Below, in pieces: positions 1 to 8,765 of a DNA stretch of 64,000 bases; positions within the stretch are counted from its first letter, which is position 1, and every line of letters starts with the position of its first letter. The DNA lies in the NCBI GenBank assembly GCA_016707785.1, contig JADJGZ010000012.1:62001-126000 (forward strand), given 5' to 3'. The position numbers and the translations under genes were made by a program. Below the pieces are notes generated by a model. The model had not been told where the DNA came from. It saw only the letters and a program-made list of their open reading frames with translations, and made no database searches. Origin of the DNA: Bacteroidales bacterium (GTDB taxonomy: Bacteria > Bacteroidota > Bacteroidia > Bacteroidales > UBA4417).

Positions 1-2
1 GA

Positions 3-740
3 ATAACCGAATTCCTTCCCGTCTCCTCTACCGGCCATATGATAATTACTGAAGCCTTATTGGGAATGGAAATAGATGAGTTCACCAAGGCTTTCACTGT
101 AAATATTCAATTCGGTGCCATTCTCTCTGTTGTTATCTTGTATTGGAAGCGCTTCCTTCAAAGCTGGACTTTCTACCAGAAATTGTTTATTGCTTTTTTG
201 CCGGCAGCAGTAATTGGTTTCCTTGCAGGGGACTTCATTGATAGCCTTCTCGAAAATGTAATGGTTGTGGCAGTTATGCTGTTATTAGGCGGCATTCTTC
301 TTCTTTTTGTAGATAAATGGTTCAATAAACCGGGGGATAATCAGGAAATCACTTACAAAAAAGCTCTTTGGATTGGTTTCTGGCAATGTATAGCTATGGT
401 ACCTGGTGTTTCAAGGTCAGCAGCTACAATTATCGGAGGGATGCAACAGAAATTAAGCCGGACAAATGCAGCAGAATTTTCTTTTTTCCTTGCAGTTCCT
501 ACAATGGCTGCAGCCTCTGCCTATAAGCTGATCAAAGATTATAAGCATTTTAATAGCGATAATATTGATCTTTTGCTGGTTGGAAACCTGGTGGCTTTCG
601 TAGTGGCAATGATTGCTATTAAAACTTTTATAACATTTCTACAGAAACATGGATTCAGGCTCTTTGGATGGTATCGTATCGTCCTTGGACTTGTAATAAT
701 AGTCCTCCTGTTAATGGGAATCGACCTTAAAGTAGTCTGA
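3..740 (+). CDS. uppP: Undecaprenyl-diphosphatase UppP (5' end cut by window)
   Basis: This membrane enzyme dephosphorylates undecaprenyl diphosphate to recycle the lipid carrier for cell-wall synthesis. The open frame runs from the first bases of the window: residues before the first visible ATG (position 39) read [12 protein letters not shown], the conserved first UppP/BacA motif. That ATG is therefore internal and the true start lies upstream. The second conserved motif, [10 protein letters not shown], is present, followed by several hydrophobic segments. The rest of the N-terminus, probably only some 20-30 residues, is outside the window. truB follows 20 bp downstream on the same strand, so the two are probably co-transcribed. 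Confidence 0.95.
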   Translation: MTEFLPVSSTGHMIITEALLGMEIDEFTKAFTVNIQFGAILSVVILYWKRFLQSWTFYQKLFIAFLPAAVIGFLAGDFIDSLLENVMVVAVMLLLGGILLLFVDKWFNKPGDNQEITYKKALWIGFWQCIAMVPGVSRSAATIIGGMQQKLSRTNAAEFSFFLAVPTMAAASAYKLIKDYKHFNSDNIDLLLVGNLVAFVVAMIAIKTFITFLQKHGFRLFGWYRIVLGLVIIVLLLMGIDLKVV

Positions 741-760
741 TAGATCTAATTAATTAACCC

Positions 761-1531
761 TTGCCGTCCTCAGTTGGAGTTGGCTTTAATCTGCAAATTT
801 TGTTCGATTTCGAAAAAGGAGAAATCCTGTTGGTTAATAAACCTTATCGATGGACCTCCTTCGATGTAATTGGTTCAATCCGATACTTTTTCAAAAAGGA
901 ACTTGGAATTAAGAAATTCAAAATAGGTCATGCCGGTACCCTCGACCCGCTTGCAACTGGCTTGCTTATACTCTGCACGGGTCCCGCTACCAAAAGAATT
1001 GAGGAATTTAAGGATTTTGACAAGGAATATACAGGCACTTTCACATTAGGCGCTACCACTGCATCTTTTGACCTGGAGAAACCTATTGATCAGACTTATC
1101 CAATTGAGCACATTACTGAAGAAATGATCAGTAAAGCAGCTATAAGTCTTACAGGTAATATTGAACAGGTACCTCCGGTTTTTTCAGCTATTAAGGTTAA
1201 TGGCAAAAGAGCTTATAAATATGCCAGGAATGAACAGGAGGTTGTCCTGAAATCGAGGTCGGTCAGCATTCCCTTATTTGAAATAACTCGGATCGCCTTA
1301 CCTGAAGTTGACTTCAGGATTGTATGCAGCAAGGGTACCTATATTCGATCAGTAGCCAGGGATTTTGGACTCGCTTTAGAGAGTGGTGCCTATCTGTCAG
1401 CCTTATGCAGAACAAGGGTTGGGCCTCATGAATTGAAGGATGCATACGAAGTTGATCAATTGAAGGAGTTGATACTTTCCCAACAGCCGGTTCAGCCGGA
1501 TAGCCAGTTGGAAGCATCGATAACTGAATGA
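761..1531 (+). CDS. truB: tRNA pseudouridine(55) synthase TruB
   Basis: TruB converts U55 of the tRNA T-loop to pseudouridine. The catalytic motif GHAGTLDPLATG is present with the nucleophilic Asp near residue 62, and KGTYIRS is further on. The length of 256 aa fits the short TruB form. The start is uncertain: there is no ATG near the conserved N-terminus. TTG at 761 gives the longest form, while TTG at 800 would begin LFDFEKGE, closer to the usual family start just before the INKP-like motif. It follows uppP by 20 bp on the same strand. Confidence 0.93.
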   Translation: MPSSVGVGFNLQILFDFEKGEILLVNKPYRWTSFDVIGSIRYFFKKELGIKKFKIGHAGTLDPLATGLLILCTGPATKRIEEFKDFDKEYTGTFTLGATTASFDLEKPIDQTYPIEHITEEMISKAAISLTGNIEQVPPVFSAIKVNGKRAYKYARNEQEVVLKSRSVSIPLFEITRIALPEVDFRIVCSKGTYIRSVARDFGLALESGAYLSALCRTRVGPHELKDAYEVDQLKELILSQQPVQPDSQLEASITE

Positions 1532-1570
1532 TTTCCAGATTATCCTATATCCTTAATGATTGATATGATT

Positions 1571-1578
1571 TATTTTTG
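1571..1578 (+). promoter_or_regulatory. Putative -7 promoter element (TATTTTTG)
   Basis: This matches the Bacteroidetes -7 consensus TAnnTTTG, 61 bp before the start of the secreted Asp-box protein and 39 bp after truB. It implies that the secreted protein has its own promoter. The assignment is by motif only. Confidence 0.4.
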
Positions 1579-1639
1579 TTGAAGTGCTGTTTTCGTTTCA
1601 GGAATGCAGAACTTTGAGTGTCTTTTATAATTAGATATC

Positions 1640-4372
1640 ATGAACTCAAATCATTCCCTCCTGCAAAACCTAAAGTCATTCCTGGTTCTGATTCTGATTC
1701 CTTCAATCGCTTTTTTATTAAATCATGCCGATCGAAACCGGATTTCATCCAGGGTATCCTATGAATCTTTCCTTCATACAACAGCTGGACAACTAATGAA
1801 GGAATGCCGTACTAAAGGACTGTCCAGGCCTGACCTTCCGGAACAGGCTGCATTGCAGGAGTACTTCATGACTCTGGACCCATCTCTGGGAAGAGTTCCT
1901 TCAGAACGGCTAATGAATGCATTTCATAAACTGAATGAAAAACAATTAAAATCAACGGCTTATCAATTGCAATGGCTTGGGAAGTCAGTTGTAATGGGTG
2001 GACGAACCAGGGCAATCATGTGGGATCCAAATGATGCAACCGGTAAAAAAGTATGGGCAGGCAGTGTTACCGGAGGATTATGGTATAACCCCGATATCAC
2101 TTCTGAGATTTCTCTGTGGCAACCAGTGAGTGATATGTGGCCAAATATGGTAATCAGCTGCATCACTTCTGACCCTAATAATCCGTCAACTTTTTACGTG
2201 GGAACAGGAGAATCACAAACAGCCCTTATAACTTATCGGGAATCGTCCGGCAGGGGAGTGGGGATATGGAAAACAATAAATGGTGGACAATCATTTTCTT
2301 TGCTGGCAAGTACTGCAGATTTTGCTTACATCACAAAGCTGATAGTCAGGAATGAAAATGGAAATAGTGTGGTATATGCCGGTGTTGTTTCAGGCACCTA
2401 TAAAGGTAGCATCTGGCAAAGTCAACCGTCTGATGGATTATTCCGGTCCGCTGATGGTGGGGCTTCCTGGCAGCAGGTCTTACCGGACATTACAAATGAA
2501 AGTGTTCCTTATGCCCCTGCTGATGTGCAATTGGGTGCAGATGGCCGAATATTTGTTGGCACAGTTGCGAATATTGAAGGTAAAGGTGGAGGTACCATCT
2601 TATTTTCTGACCTGGGGACACCCGGCTCATGGACAGAATATACGGATATACGCACTATCATTGAAAATGATCCGCTCAATAGTCAGCCTTACCGCGTTGT
2701 TCTGGCACCTGCACCATCCAGCCAGAATATTATTTACGCAGCTATCTCATCTGGTACTCTAAGCCCCACTACAAACCCGGTTTATAAAGGATATTATTTA
2801 GTTAAGTCTTCAGATAAAGGGGTTACCTGGCAGCAAATCAATACACCTGATGGCGGAGGAGACTGGGCAAACCTGGCCTGGCATGCAATGGATATTGCTG
2901 TCGACCCTAATACTCCTTCAACGGTTTATGCAGGCGGATTAGACATGTACCGCACTACAAATTCAGGTACCAGTTGGGAGCTACTTTCTGATTGGTCACT
3001 AATGTATTACGGTGGAGGAGATAATTATCTTCATGCTGATCAGCATGTAATTGCTTATAAGCCGGGCTCTTCTTCCGAAATGCTTTTTGGGACCGATGGA
3101 GGTGTTTTTTATTCAAATAATGGGAATGCCGTCAAACCAGTATTCAGTCAAAAAAACAAGAACTTTAACACATTACAGTTTTATACTTGTGCAATGCATC
3201 CGGGAGCCGGAACCGAAAAATACTTAGGGGGCTTGCAGGATAATGGCACTTTATTGTATAAGGGAACTCCTTTATCAATAAACGATATGGTAACCGGTGG
3301 AGATGGCGCTTACTGTTTCTGGGATCAGGATGAGAGCAATCTCACCATTACATCATATTATTATAATAGATACACAATTTTTAATAATGGCTTCCAGGCG
3401 GGCTATGTTGATGCCTATAGTGGAACATTCATTAGTCCAGCTGATTACCATCATTCCAGGAATACTTTGTATGCTAATGCCGTAGATCTTTGGGGAGGAA
3501 ATGCCAACACAATACTCAGGGTAGCTAATATTCCTACTAGCGGATATAGCTTCATTAATACCGGGACCTCAACTACGGCCTACTATTCCGCTGTGAAAGT
3601 TTCACCTTATTCAACAGCTGGGAATACCAGGATTTTTCTTGGAACTGTCTCCGGCCGACTCTTTAAGCTTGAAAATGCGCAGGCATCTCCTCTGTCAACC
3701 GAAATTGGAAGCCCTGATTTCCCCCCGGCTAACATCTCCTGTATCGAAATCGGGGGTTCAGAAGATACTCTGCTAGTCACATTCAGTAACTATGGAGTCT
3801 CTTCAATCTGGCAAACCTGCAATGGGGGAACTGACTGGAGAGAGGTGGAAGGTGATTTGCCGGATATGCCGGTTCGATGGGTAATTTATCATCCCCAAAA
3901 TCCTAACCAGGCTATGATCGCTACAGAGTTAGGTGTTTGGACCACAAGTAGTTTGCAGAAAGAGATTGTTTACTGGCAGCCTCAAATCAATGGAATGGCC
4001 AATGTAAGGGTAGATATGCTGAACTTAAGAAAATCCGATTTAACTGTTCTTGCAGCAAGCCATGGAAGAGGACTTTTTACCACTACATTTTCATATGATG
4101 TAACAACGGGTGTCAACCAGCAATTAGCGACTTCCTGGAATGTATATAGTGATGGCGGGAAACACAGCTTAATCATTCAGAATCCTGTTTCCTCAAAGCC
4201 TTTTTCAGTTTGTATTTATACTTTGAGTGGAATAAAAATGTTTGAGACGGAAATCCCTGAGCTTACCAATGGATATAATCTGGAGATGACACCTTCAATG
4301 AGGGGAGCATTTGTTGTTGAAATTAATCAGAATGGTGTCCGGAAATATTCAGGTAAGGTTTTATTATGGTAG
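1640..4372 (+). CDS. Secreted Asp-box (BNR/sortilin-like) protein with type IX secretion C-terminal domain
   Basis: This is a 910-aa exported protein of unknown substrate. An N-terminal hydrophobic stretch (about residues 13-27) acts as a signal segment. The body has repeated Asp-box-like motifs typical of BNR/sortilin-type beta-propellers: SADGGASW, SSDKGVTW, TTNSGTSW, TCNGGTDW and INGGQSF. The last roughly 75 residues resemble a type A T9SS sorting domain, including VCIYTLSGIKMFE and a final GKVLLW strand. The expected route is Sec export, then T9SS transport across the outer membrane with removal of the C-terminal domain. The ligand or enzymatic activity cannot be read from the sequence. 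The last 9 bp overlap the convergent dihydrofolate-reductase-like gene. Confidence 0.85.
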   Translation: MNSNHSLLQNLKSFLVLILIPSIAFLLNHADRNRISSRVSYESFLHTTAGQLMKECRTKGLSRPDLPEQAALQEYFMTLDPSLGRVPSERLMNAFHKLNEKQLKSTAYQLQWLGKSVVMGGRTRAIMWDPNDATGKKVWAGSVTGGLWYNPDITSEISLWQPVSDMWPNMVISCITSDPNNPSTFYVGTGESQTALITYRESSGRGVGIWKTINGGQSFSLLASTADFAYITKLIVRNENGNSVVYAGVVSGTYKGSIWQSQPSDGLFRSADGGASWQQVLPDITNESVPYAPADVQLGADGRIFVGTVANIEGKGGGTILFSDLGTPGSWTEYTDIRTIIENDPLNSQPYRVVLAPAPSSQNIIYAAISSGTLSPTTNPVYKGYYLVKSSDKGVTWQQINTPDGGGDWANLAWHAMDIAVDPNTPSTVYAGGLDMYRTTNSGTSWELLSDWSLMYYGGGDNYLHADQHVIAYKPGSSSEMLFGTDGGVFYSNNGNAVKPVFSQKNKNFNTLQFYTCAMHPGAGTEKYLGGLQDNGTLLYKGTPLSINDMVTGGDGAYCFWDQDESNLTITSYYYNRYTIFNNGFQAGYVDAYSGTFISPADYHHSRNTLYANAVDLWGGNANTILRVANIPTSGYSFINTGTSTTAYYSAVKVSPYSTAGNTRIFLGTVSGRLFKLENAQASPLSTEIGSPDFPPANISCIEIGGSEDTLLVTFSNYGVSSIWQTCNGGTDWREVEGDLPDMPVRWVIYHPQNPNQAMIATELGVWTTSSLQKEIVYWQPQINGMANVRVDMLNLRKSDLTVLAASHGRGLFTTTFSYDVTTGVNQQLATSWNVYSDGGKHSLIIQNPVSSKPFSVCIYTLSGIKMFETEIPELTNGYNLEMTPSMRGAFVVEINQNGVRKYSGKVLLW

Positions 4373-4885
4373 ATTAACCTTTGAATAACGAACTTGTACA
4401 AGGCCTGAAGGATAACTGATGCATTCATTGAGTTTCAGATGCCTCAATTGATCCACTTTCGCGAATAATGGTTTTCCTTTACCAAGAATAATTGGGTGAA
4501 TGGAAATAATGTAATCATCGATCAGCCCGGCATTTTCCAATATCGCTGCGATCTCTCCACCCCCAACCAACCATATGTTTTTTCCTTGACTATTTTTCAA
4601 CTCCTGAACAAAAGGAATAATATCCTCATGAATATATTTAATTTCAGGATGAGGTTCAGGATGCTGATCCCTGCTGAAAACGTAATTCTTTTTTCCCGAA
4701 TATGGGAATTCTTCAAACCCTTTAATAATATCGAAGGTCTTACGGCCAGTTAAGGTAGCGTCGATGGATTCATAGAATTCCTCGTAACCGTAATCAGCAT
4801 CAGTAAATAGCCAGCTGATATCATCTTTTTCAGTTGCGATAAAACCATCCAGACTACAAGCAACGAAATACTGCACTCTTCTCAT
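4364..4885 (-). CDS. Dihydrofolate reductase family protein (RibD C-terminal-like)
   Basis: This 173-aa protein belongs to the DHFR/RibD-C fold family of NADPH-dependent reductases. Visible motifs are FVACSLDGFIA at the N-terminus, TGRKTFD, and the nucleotide-binding segment IWLVGGGEIAA near residue 115. These stand-alone proteins are usually annotated as dihydrofolate reductase family, but their substrates are mostly unknown. The open frame extends to a TTG at 4897, but the ATG at 4885 starts directly at the conserved MRRVQYFVACSLDG. It lies 12 bp after the carboxy-terminal protease on the same strand, and its 3' end overlaps the convergent secreted-protein gene by 9 bp. Confidence 0.85.
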   Translation of the reverse strand: MRRVQYFVACSLDGFIATEKDDISWLFTDADYGYEEFYESIDATLTGRKTFDIIKGFEEFPYSGKKNYVFSRDQHPEPHPEIKYIHEDIIPFVQELKNSQGKNIWLVGGGEIAAILENAGLIDDYIISIHPIILGKGKPLFAKVDQLRHLKLNECISYPSGLVQVRYSKVNLP

Positions 4886-4897
4886 CGCGGCATTCAA

Positions 4898-6505
4898 TTA
4901 TTTGAATGAACCAATGGCTTTTGCAAATCCGTTATCTGATCGGAGATAAATAGGATAGAATCCCTTGTCATCAAAGAGGTTTCGTGCTATGAAAGCTTTC
5001 ATAAGTTCACGGATTTTCCCTGACGAAGTCACAATTTCACTCTGGGTGGGTTTGATGCCGTTTTTTTCAGCGAAACTGATGAATTCCTTATATACTGCTT
5101 CTGAAATGACAAACCCACTATCAAAGGAATTCACCTCTTTGAAACGTTTGAACTCCTGTCTGTGAAGGTCAGTATAATCAAAAGCAAATTGGTACAGTAT
5201 ACCTTTGTTGAAGGATTCATTGTAGAATTTGAATTCAGGTCTTCTTTCAAGGGGAATAAAAACATCAGGCATAATTCCTCCACCGCCATAAACTGTTTTA
5301 CCGGCTGGAGTTTTATATTTGAGAGAATCAACCAGCTTTACACTATCAGCATTTTCAAGTTCTCCATCTTCATAACGATGATAGTACTCCATATAATAGT
5401 CTTCGGTTCCGTTAGTATATGGCTTTTGAATGCATCTTCCGGTAGGTGTATAATATCGCGCCACTGTTAAGCGCAGAGCAGAACCATCAGAAAGATTGAT
5501 CTGTTCCTGTACAAGTCCTTTCCCAAATGACCGACGCCCAATAATTGTCCCCCGATCATTGTCCTGGATTGCACCTGCCACAATTTCACTCGCTGAAGCT
5601 GATCCTTCATCAATCAATACTGTTACAGGCAAATCATCCCATTCCCCTTCAGAAGAAGAACTGGCTGTTTGTTTTGGACGATGCAATCCCTGGGTATAAA
5701 CAATAATTTTACCGGCAGGAAGAAATTCATCGGCAACGGCAATGGCTTCATTCAGGTATCCTCCGGAGTTTCCCCTCAGATCAAGGACAAGTTTCCTGAC
5801 CCCTGATTTTTTCAGATCCTGCATGGCTTTGACTAATTCCTCATGTGTTGTGGCACTGAACTTGCTCAGTTTGATATATCCAATATCTGATTTTACTTTA
5901 TAGGAAATGTCCACACTCCATGTGGGAATAGCGGCCCTTGTAATAGTAAAATCTATAGGCTTGTGAAGTCCCCTTCTGAAAATAGTAACTTTAACCTTTG
6001 TGCCTTTGGGGCCTTTCAGCTTTTTCATCACCATCTCATTTGTAATCTTGATATTCGAAATAGCTGTATCATTCACTTTTATAATCCTGTCACCTGCCAA
6101 TAAGCCCAGTTTCTCCGAAGGTCCGCCAGGTACTGTATTTATAACCATAACCGTATCTCTTTCAATCCTGAATTGAACACCAATGCCATCAAAGTTACCT
6201 AGCAGAGGATCATTGGCGTCATGAAAATCAGATGCAGAAATATACTGGGAATGAGGATCCAGGCTCATCAACATCCCATCAATTGCCTCTCTCTGCAGGT
6301 TCTCCGGATTAATGGTATCAACATAATTCTGATCAATAAAATGAATGAGTTCATTAAGTGTATTCTTGCTACTGCCCAACTTGACCAACGGGTGTTGCAA
6401 TGAGAAAGATACTCTCACCAGGTAGTAACCCAGGACAATTCCGACAATGAGTACAAGTGCAAATGCTATTGGAAGATAAATATAGGGACGACGGTTTCCT
6501 TGCAT
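4898..6505 (-). CDS. Carboxy-terminal processing protease, S41 family
   Basis: This periplasmic, membrane-anchored serine protease has 535 aa. It has an N-terminal transmembrane anchor (about residues 8-30), a PDZ domain (about 100-185, with GIGVQF and GDRIIKVND), and an S41 protease core containing LDLRGNSGGY and the catalytic segment DEGSASASE. By comparison with characterised C-terminal proteases, the likely nucleophile is Ser304 and the general base Lys329 (in SFGKG). Family members trim C-termini of envelope proteins. It starts at ATG 6505 and is transcribed divergently from coaX. The dihydrofolate-reductase-like gene follows 12 bp downstream. Confidence 0.93.
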   Translation of the reverse strand: MQGNRRPYIYLPIAFALVLIVGIVLGYYLVRVSFSLQHPLVKLGSSKNTLNELIHFIDQNYVDTINPENLQREAIDGMLMSLDPHSQYISASDFHDANDPLLGNFDGIGVQFRIERDTVMVINTVPGGPSEKLGLLAGDRIIKVNDTAISNIKITNEMVMKKLKGPKGTKVKVTIFRRGLHKPIDFTITRAAIPTWSVDISYKVKSDIGYIKLSKFSATTHEELVKAMQDLKKSGVRKLVLDLRGNSGGYLNEAIAVADEFLPAGKIIVYTQGLHRPKQTASSSSEGEWDDLPVTVLIDEGSASASEIVAGAIQDNDRGTIIGRRSFGKGLVQEQINLSDGSALRLTVARYYTPTGRCIQKPYTNGTEDYYMEYYHRYEDGELENADSVKLVDSLKYKTPAGKTVYGGGGIMPDVFIPLERRPEFKFYNESFNKGILYQFAFDYTDLHRQEFKRFKEVNSFDSGFVISEAVYKEFISFAEKNGIKPTQSEIVTSSGKIRELMKAFIARNLFDDKGFYPIYLRSDNGFAKAIGSFK

Positions 6506-6558
6506 CAGTGAATAATTAAGTTAAAATCATGGCTAAAACATATGTGCCATAATGAATA

Positions 6559-6566
6559 CAAAACTA
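6559..6566 (-). promoter_or_regulatory. Putative -7 promoter element for the S41 protease (TAGTTTTG on minus strand)
   Basis: CAAAACTA on the plus strand reads TAGTTTTG on the minus strand, a match to TAnnTTTG about 53 bp upstream of the protease start. No convincing -33 element is seen. Confidence 0.35.
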
Positions 6567-6662
6567 TACAAAATCAGTGTTGTATAATGTCAGCACTTGT
6601 TAAATAGAGTTAAACAACAGTGACTAAGTCAAATCCAACTCTGAAAGGTAAGATCATTTTTC

Positions 6663-6670
6663 TACTTTTG
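6663..6670 (+). promoter_or_regulatory. Putative -7 promoter element for coaX (TACTTTTG)
   Basis: This is a perfect TAnnTTTG match 58 bp upstream of the coaX start, in the divergent intergenic region. It probably drives the envelope gene run beginning at coaX. Confidence 0.45.
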
Positions 6671-6728
6671 TGGACAACGTTTTTAAGACAGATTCATAAG
6701 TGGTTATTAATTTAAAGTCCTTCACTGA

Positions 6729-7478
6729 ATGAGTAAAGGAAATCTGGTTGTGGATATGGGTAATACCCTCACTAAAGTAGCTCTTTTTGAAAACGGGCAA
6801 CTTCAGGATTTTATCCGTTTACCAGGTTCCGATTATGAACAATTAAATAAGATATTTCAAAACTACCCGGATATACATGCATGTATGATCTCATCAGTTG
6901 GTGAGACTAAGCAGGCAATCTATGCCAAAGTGATTACGAATTGCAAATTGATGTTTCTGGATAATTCAGTCATGTTGCCATTCGTAAATAAATACTCCAC
7001 TCCCTTAACTCTGGGAAATGACAGGTTGGCTGGAATGGCCGCTGCAAGAGAATTATTCCCAGGGCAGGATGTATTGGTTGTGGATACTGGCACTGCAATT
7101 ACATTCGACCTGATGAATTCTTATGGTGAATATCTTGGTGGTTCAATTGCACCGGGTATTGCGATGCGTTATAAGGCTCTGCATACTTTTACTCAACGCC
7201 TTCCGTTATTAGAGATGGATCAGGATAATGTTCCATTGATTGGAAATTCAACCCTTCAATGTATTCATTCCGGTGTTTTAAATGGCGTTGTCCATGAGGT
7301 TGAAGGCATGATAAACAGTTACTTGGAGCAATTTCCAGACTTGAATATTATTTTAACCGGAGGAGATCAGAATTATTTTGATAAACAATTAAAAATTAAG
7401 ACCTTTGCAGCCCCAAATTTGGTCCTTTTTGGACTCAACATTTTACTCAACTATAACCTTGAGAATCAAGAACTATAA
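6729..7478 (+). CDS. coaX: Type III pantothenate kinase CoaX
   Basis: CoaX phosphorylates pantothenate in the first committed step of coenzyme A synthesis. The 249-aa protein starts with the type III phosphate-binding motif VVDMGNTLTKVAL and contains VVDTGTAITFDL, the GGSIAPGI segment and ILTGGD, all typical of the ASKHA-fold type III enzyme. The ATG at 6729 begins right before the first motif, and the length is normal. Its 3' end overlaps the start of the outer-membrane-protein gene by about 20 bp, which suggests translational coupling. Confidence 0.95.
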   Translation: MSKGNLVVDMGNTLTKVALFENGQLQDFIRLPGSDYEQLNKIFQNYPDIHACMISSVGETKQAIYAKVITNCKLMFLDNSVMLPFVNKYSTPLTLGNDRLAGMAAARELFPGQDVLVVDTGTAITFDLMNSYGEYLGGSIAPGIAMRYKALHTFTQRLPLLEMDQDNVPLIGNSTLQCIHSGVLNGVVHEVEGMINSYLEQFPDLNIILTGGDQNYFDKQLKIKTFAAPNLVLFGLNILLNYNLENQEL

Positions 7479-8742
7479 AAAATTAATCCTTTCATTTGCC
7501 ATTGGATTAATGCCATTTGTACTGTTGTCACAAACAGGGAATACGCCTTATTCCAGGTATGGAATTGGGAAATTGTATTCTAATAGCAACAGTTATTATA
7601 TGGCAATGGGAGGATCTGCTATTGGTGTCCGGAGCCCCTTGTTTGTTAATCCATATAATCCGGCTTCCTATACTTCTTTTGATAGTACAAGCTTCATTTT
7701 CGATGCGGCTATGTTTGCAAATGCGGTAACATTAAAGACTTCAGCAGCCTCAGAGAAGCTGAATGATGCCGGTCTTGCCTATATTACCATGGGATTTCCA
7801 ATAACACGCTGGTGGAAATCCAGCCTTGGTGTTCTCCCTTATTCAGTGATGGGATACAAAATCGGGATTGATAGTGTATTGTCAGGGTTTGGTAAGGTAG
7901 AATACAGTTATTCAGGAAATGGTGGATTAAACAGGGCATATATCGGGAATGCATTCCAGCCGTTTAAGAATCTTTCAGTAGGAGTGAACCTCTCCTATAT
8001 CTTTGGTACTCTTGATAAAGAGCGTTCTGTCAGTTTTCCGGATTCAACCTATATTTTCGGCTCCAAATTAATCAATTCAACTATTGTAAGGAATCTGCAC
8101 CTGGAGTTCGGCTTACAATACCACGATATTTTGAAAAACGGAACATCACTTACTGCAGGATTGACTTTCAGCCCTAATCAGTCATTGGGTACAACTTACG
8201 ACTTCCTTGCGGTAAGTTATTTTCATAATTATACATCCAACCTGGATGTTACTACTGATACAGCAGTATTTGAATCAGGGAAGTCCGGCAGCATCGGGAT
8301 TCCATTAAGTATTGGAGGTGGATTTTCACTTGCAAAGCAAAATCGATGGTTGGCTACTGCAGATATACAATACCAGAAATGGGAAGATTTCAGTTTTCTG
8401 GGTTCTTCTGGTTTACTCAAGAATAGTTTAAGGATTTCTGTTGGCGGTCAATATAAACCTTCACCCCTCGATATCGGGAAATACTACAATAGAATCAATT
8501 ACAGAATGGGATTTAAGTTCGAACAAAGTAACCTCGAACTGCGGAATACCAGGTTGAATGATTTTGGCATAAGTTTTGGAATAGGATTGCCTATGAAGAA
8601 ATCCCGTTCAACCGTGAACCTGGCAATTGAACTAGGAACTTTCGGTACTACCGATAACCAGTTGATCAAGGAAAATTACTTCAGGTTTACAGTTGGAGCC
8701 TCAATGTTCGAAAAATGGTTCCTCAAAAGAAAGTACGATTAG
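7459..8742 (+). CDS. Outer membrane beta-barrel protein (function unknown)
   Basis: This is a likely outer membrane barrel of 427 aa. A signal peptide (RIKNYKKLILSFAIGLM, cleavage near LLSQ) precedes NTPYSRYGIGKL, a motif I associate with Bacteroidetes proteins encoded beside coaX. The body has alternating aromatic strands with many Gly/Asn turns, and the C-terminus ends in strands with aromatic residues. The open frame extends back to TTG 7405, but TTG 7459 gives a clean signal peptide and a 20-bp overlap with coaX. A role in fatty-acid-like transport or as a secretion component is possible but unproven. Confidence 0.8.
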   Translation: MRIKNYKKLILSFAIGLMPFVLLSQTGNTPYSRYGIGKLYSNSNSYYMAMGGSAIGVRSPLFVNPYNPASYTSFDSTSFIFDAAMFANAVTLKTSAASEKLNDAGLAYITMGFPITRWWKSSLGVLPYSVMGYKIGIDSVLSGFGKVEYSYSGNGGLNRAYIGNAFQPFKNLSVGVNLSYIFGTLDKERSVSFPDSTYIFGSKLINSTIVRNLHLEFGLQYHDILKNGTSLTAGLTFSPNQSLGTTYDFLAVSYFHNYTSNLDVTTDTAVFESGKSGSIGIPLSIGGGFSLAKQNRWLATADIQYQKWEDFSFLGSSGLLKNSLRISVGGQYKPSPLDIGKYYNRINYRMGFKFEQSNLELRNTRLNDFGISFGIGLPMKKSRSTVNLAIELGTFGTTDNQLIKENYFRFTVGASMFEKWFLKRKYD

Positions 8743-8765
8743 ATTTTTATCAAAATCCACACAAA

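Noticed and set aside
2352..2762. 136-aa ORF inside the secreted Asp-box gene
   Set aside because: Alternate frame of a gene with clear repeats and sorting domain; no own motif.
5162..5470. 102-aa plus-strand ORF inside the S41 protease gene
   Set aside because: It lies wholly antisense to a well-conserved protease with catalytic motifs and has no recognisable domain.
7405..7458. N-terminal extension of the outer membrane protein into coaX
   Set aside because: The extra 18 codons overlap coaX and would bury the signal peptide; TTG 7459 gives a normal exported start.
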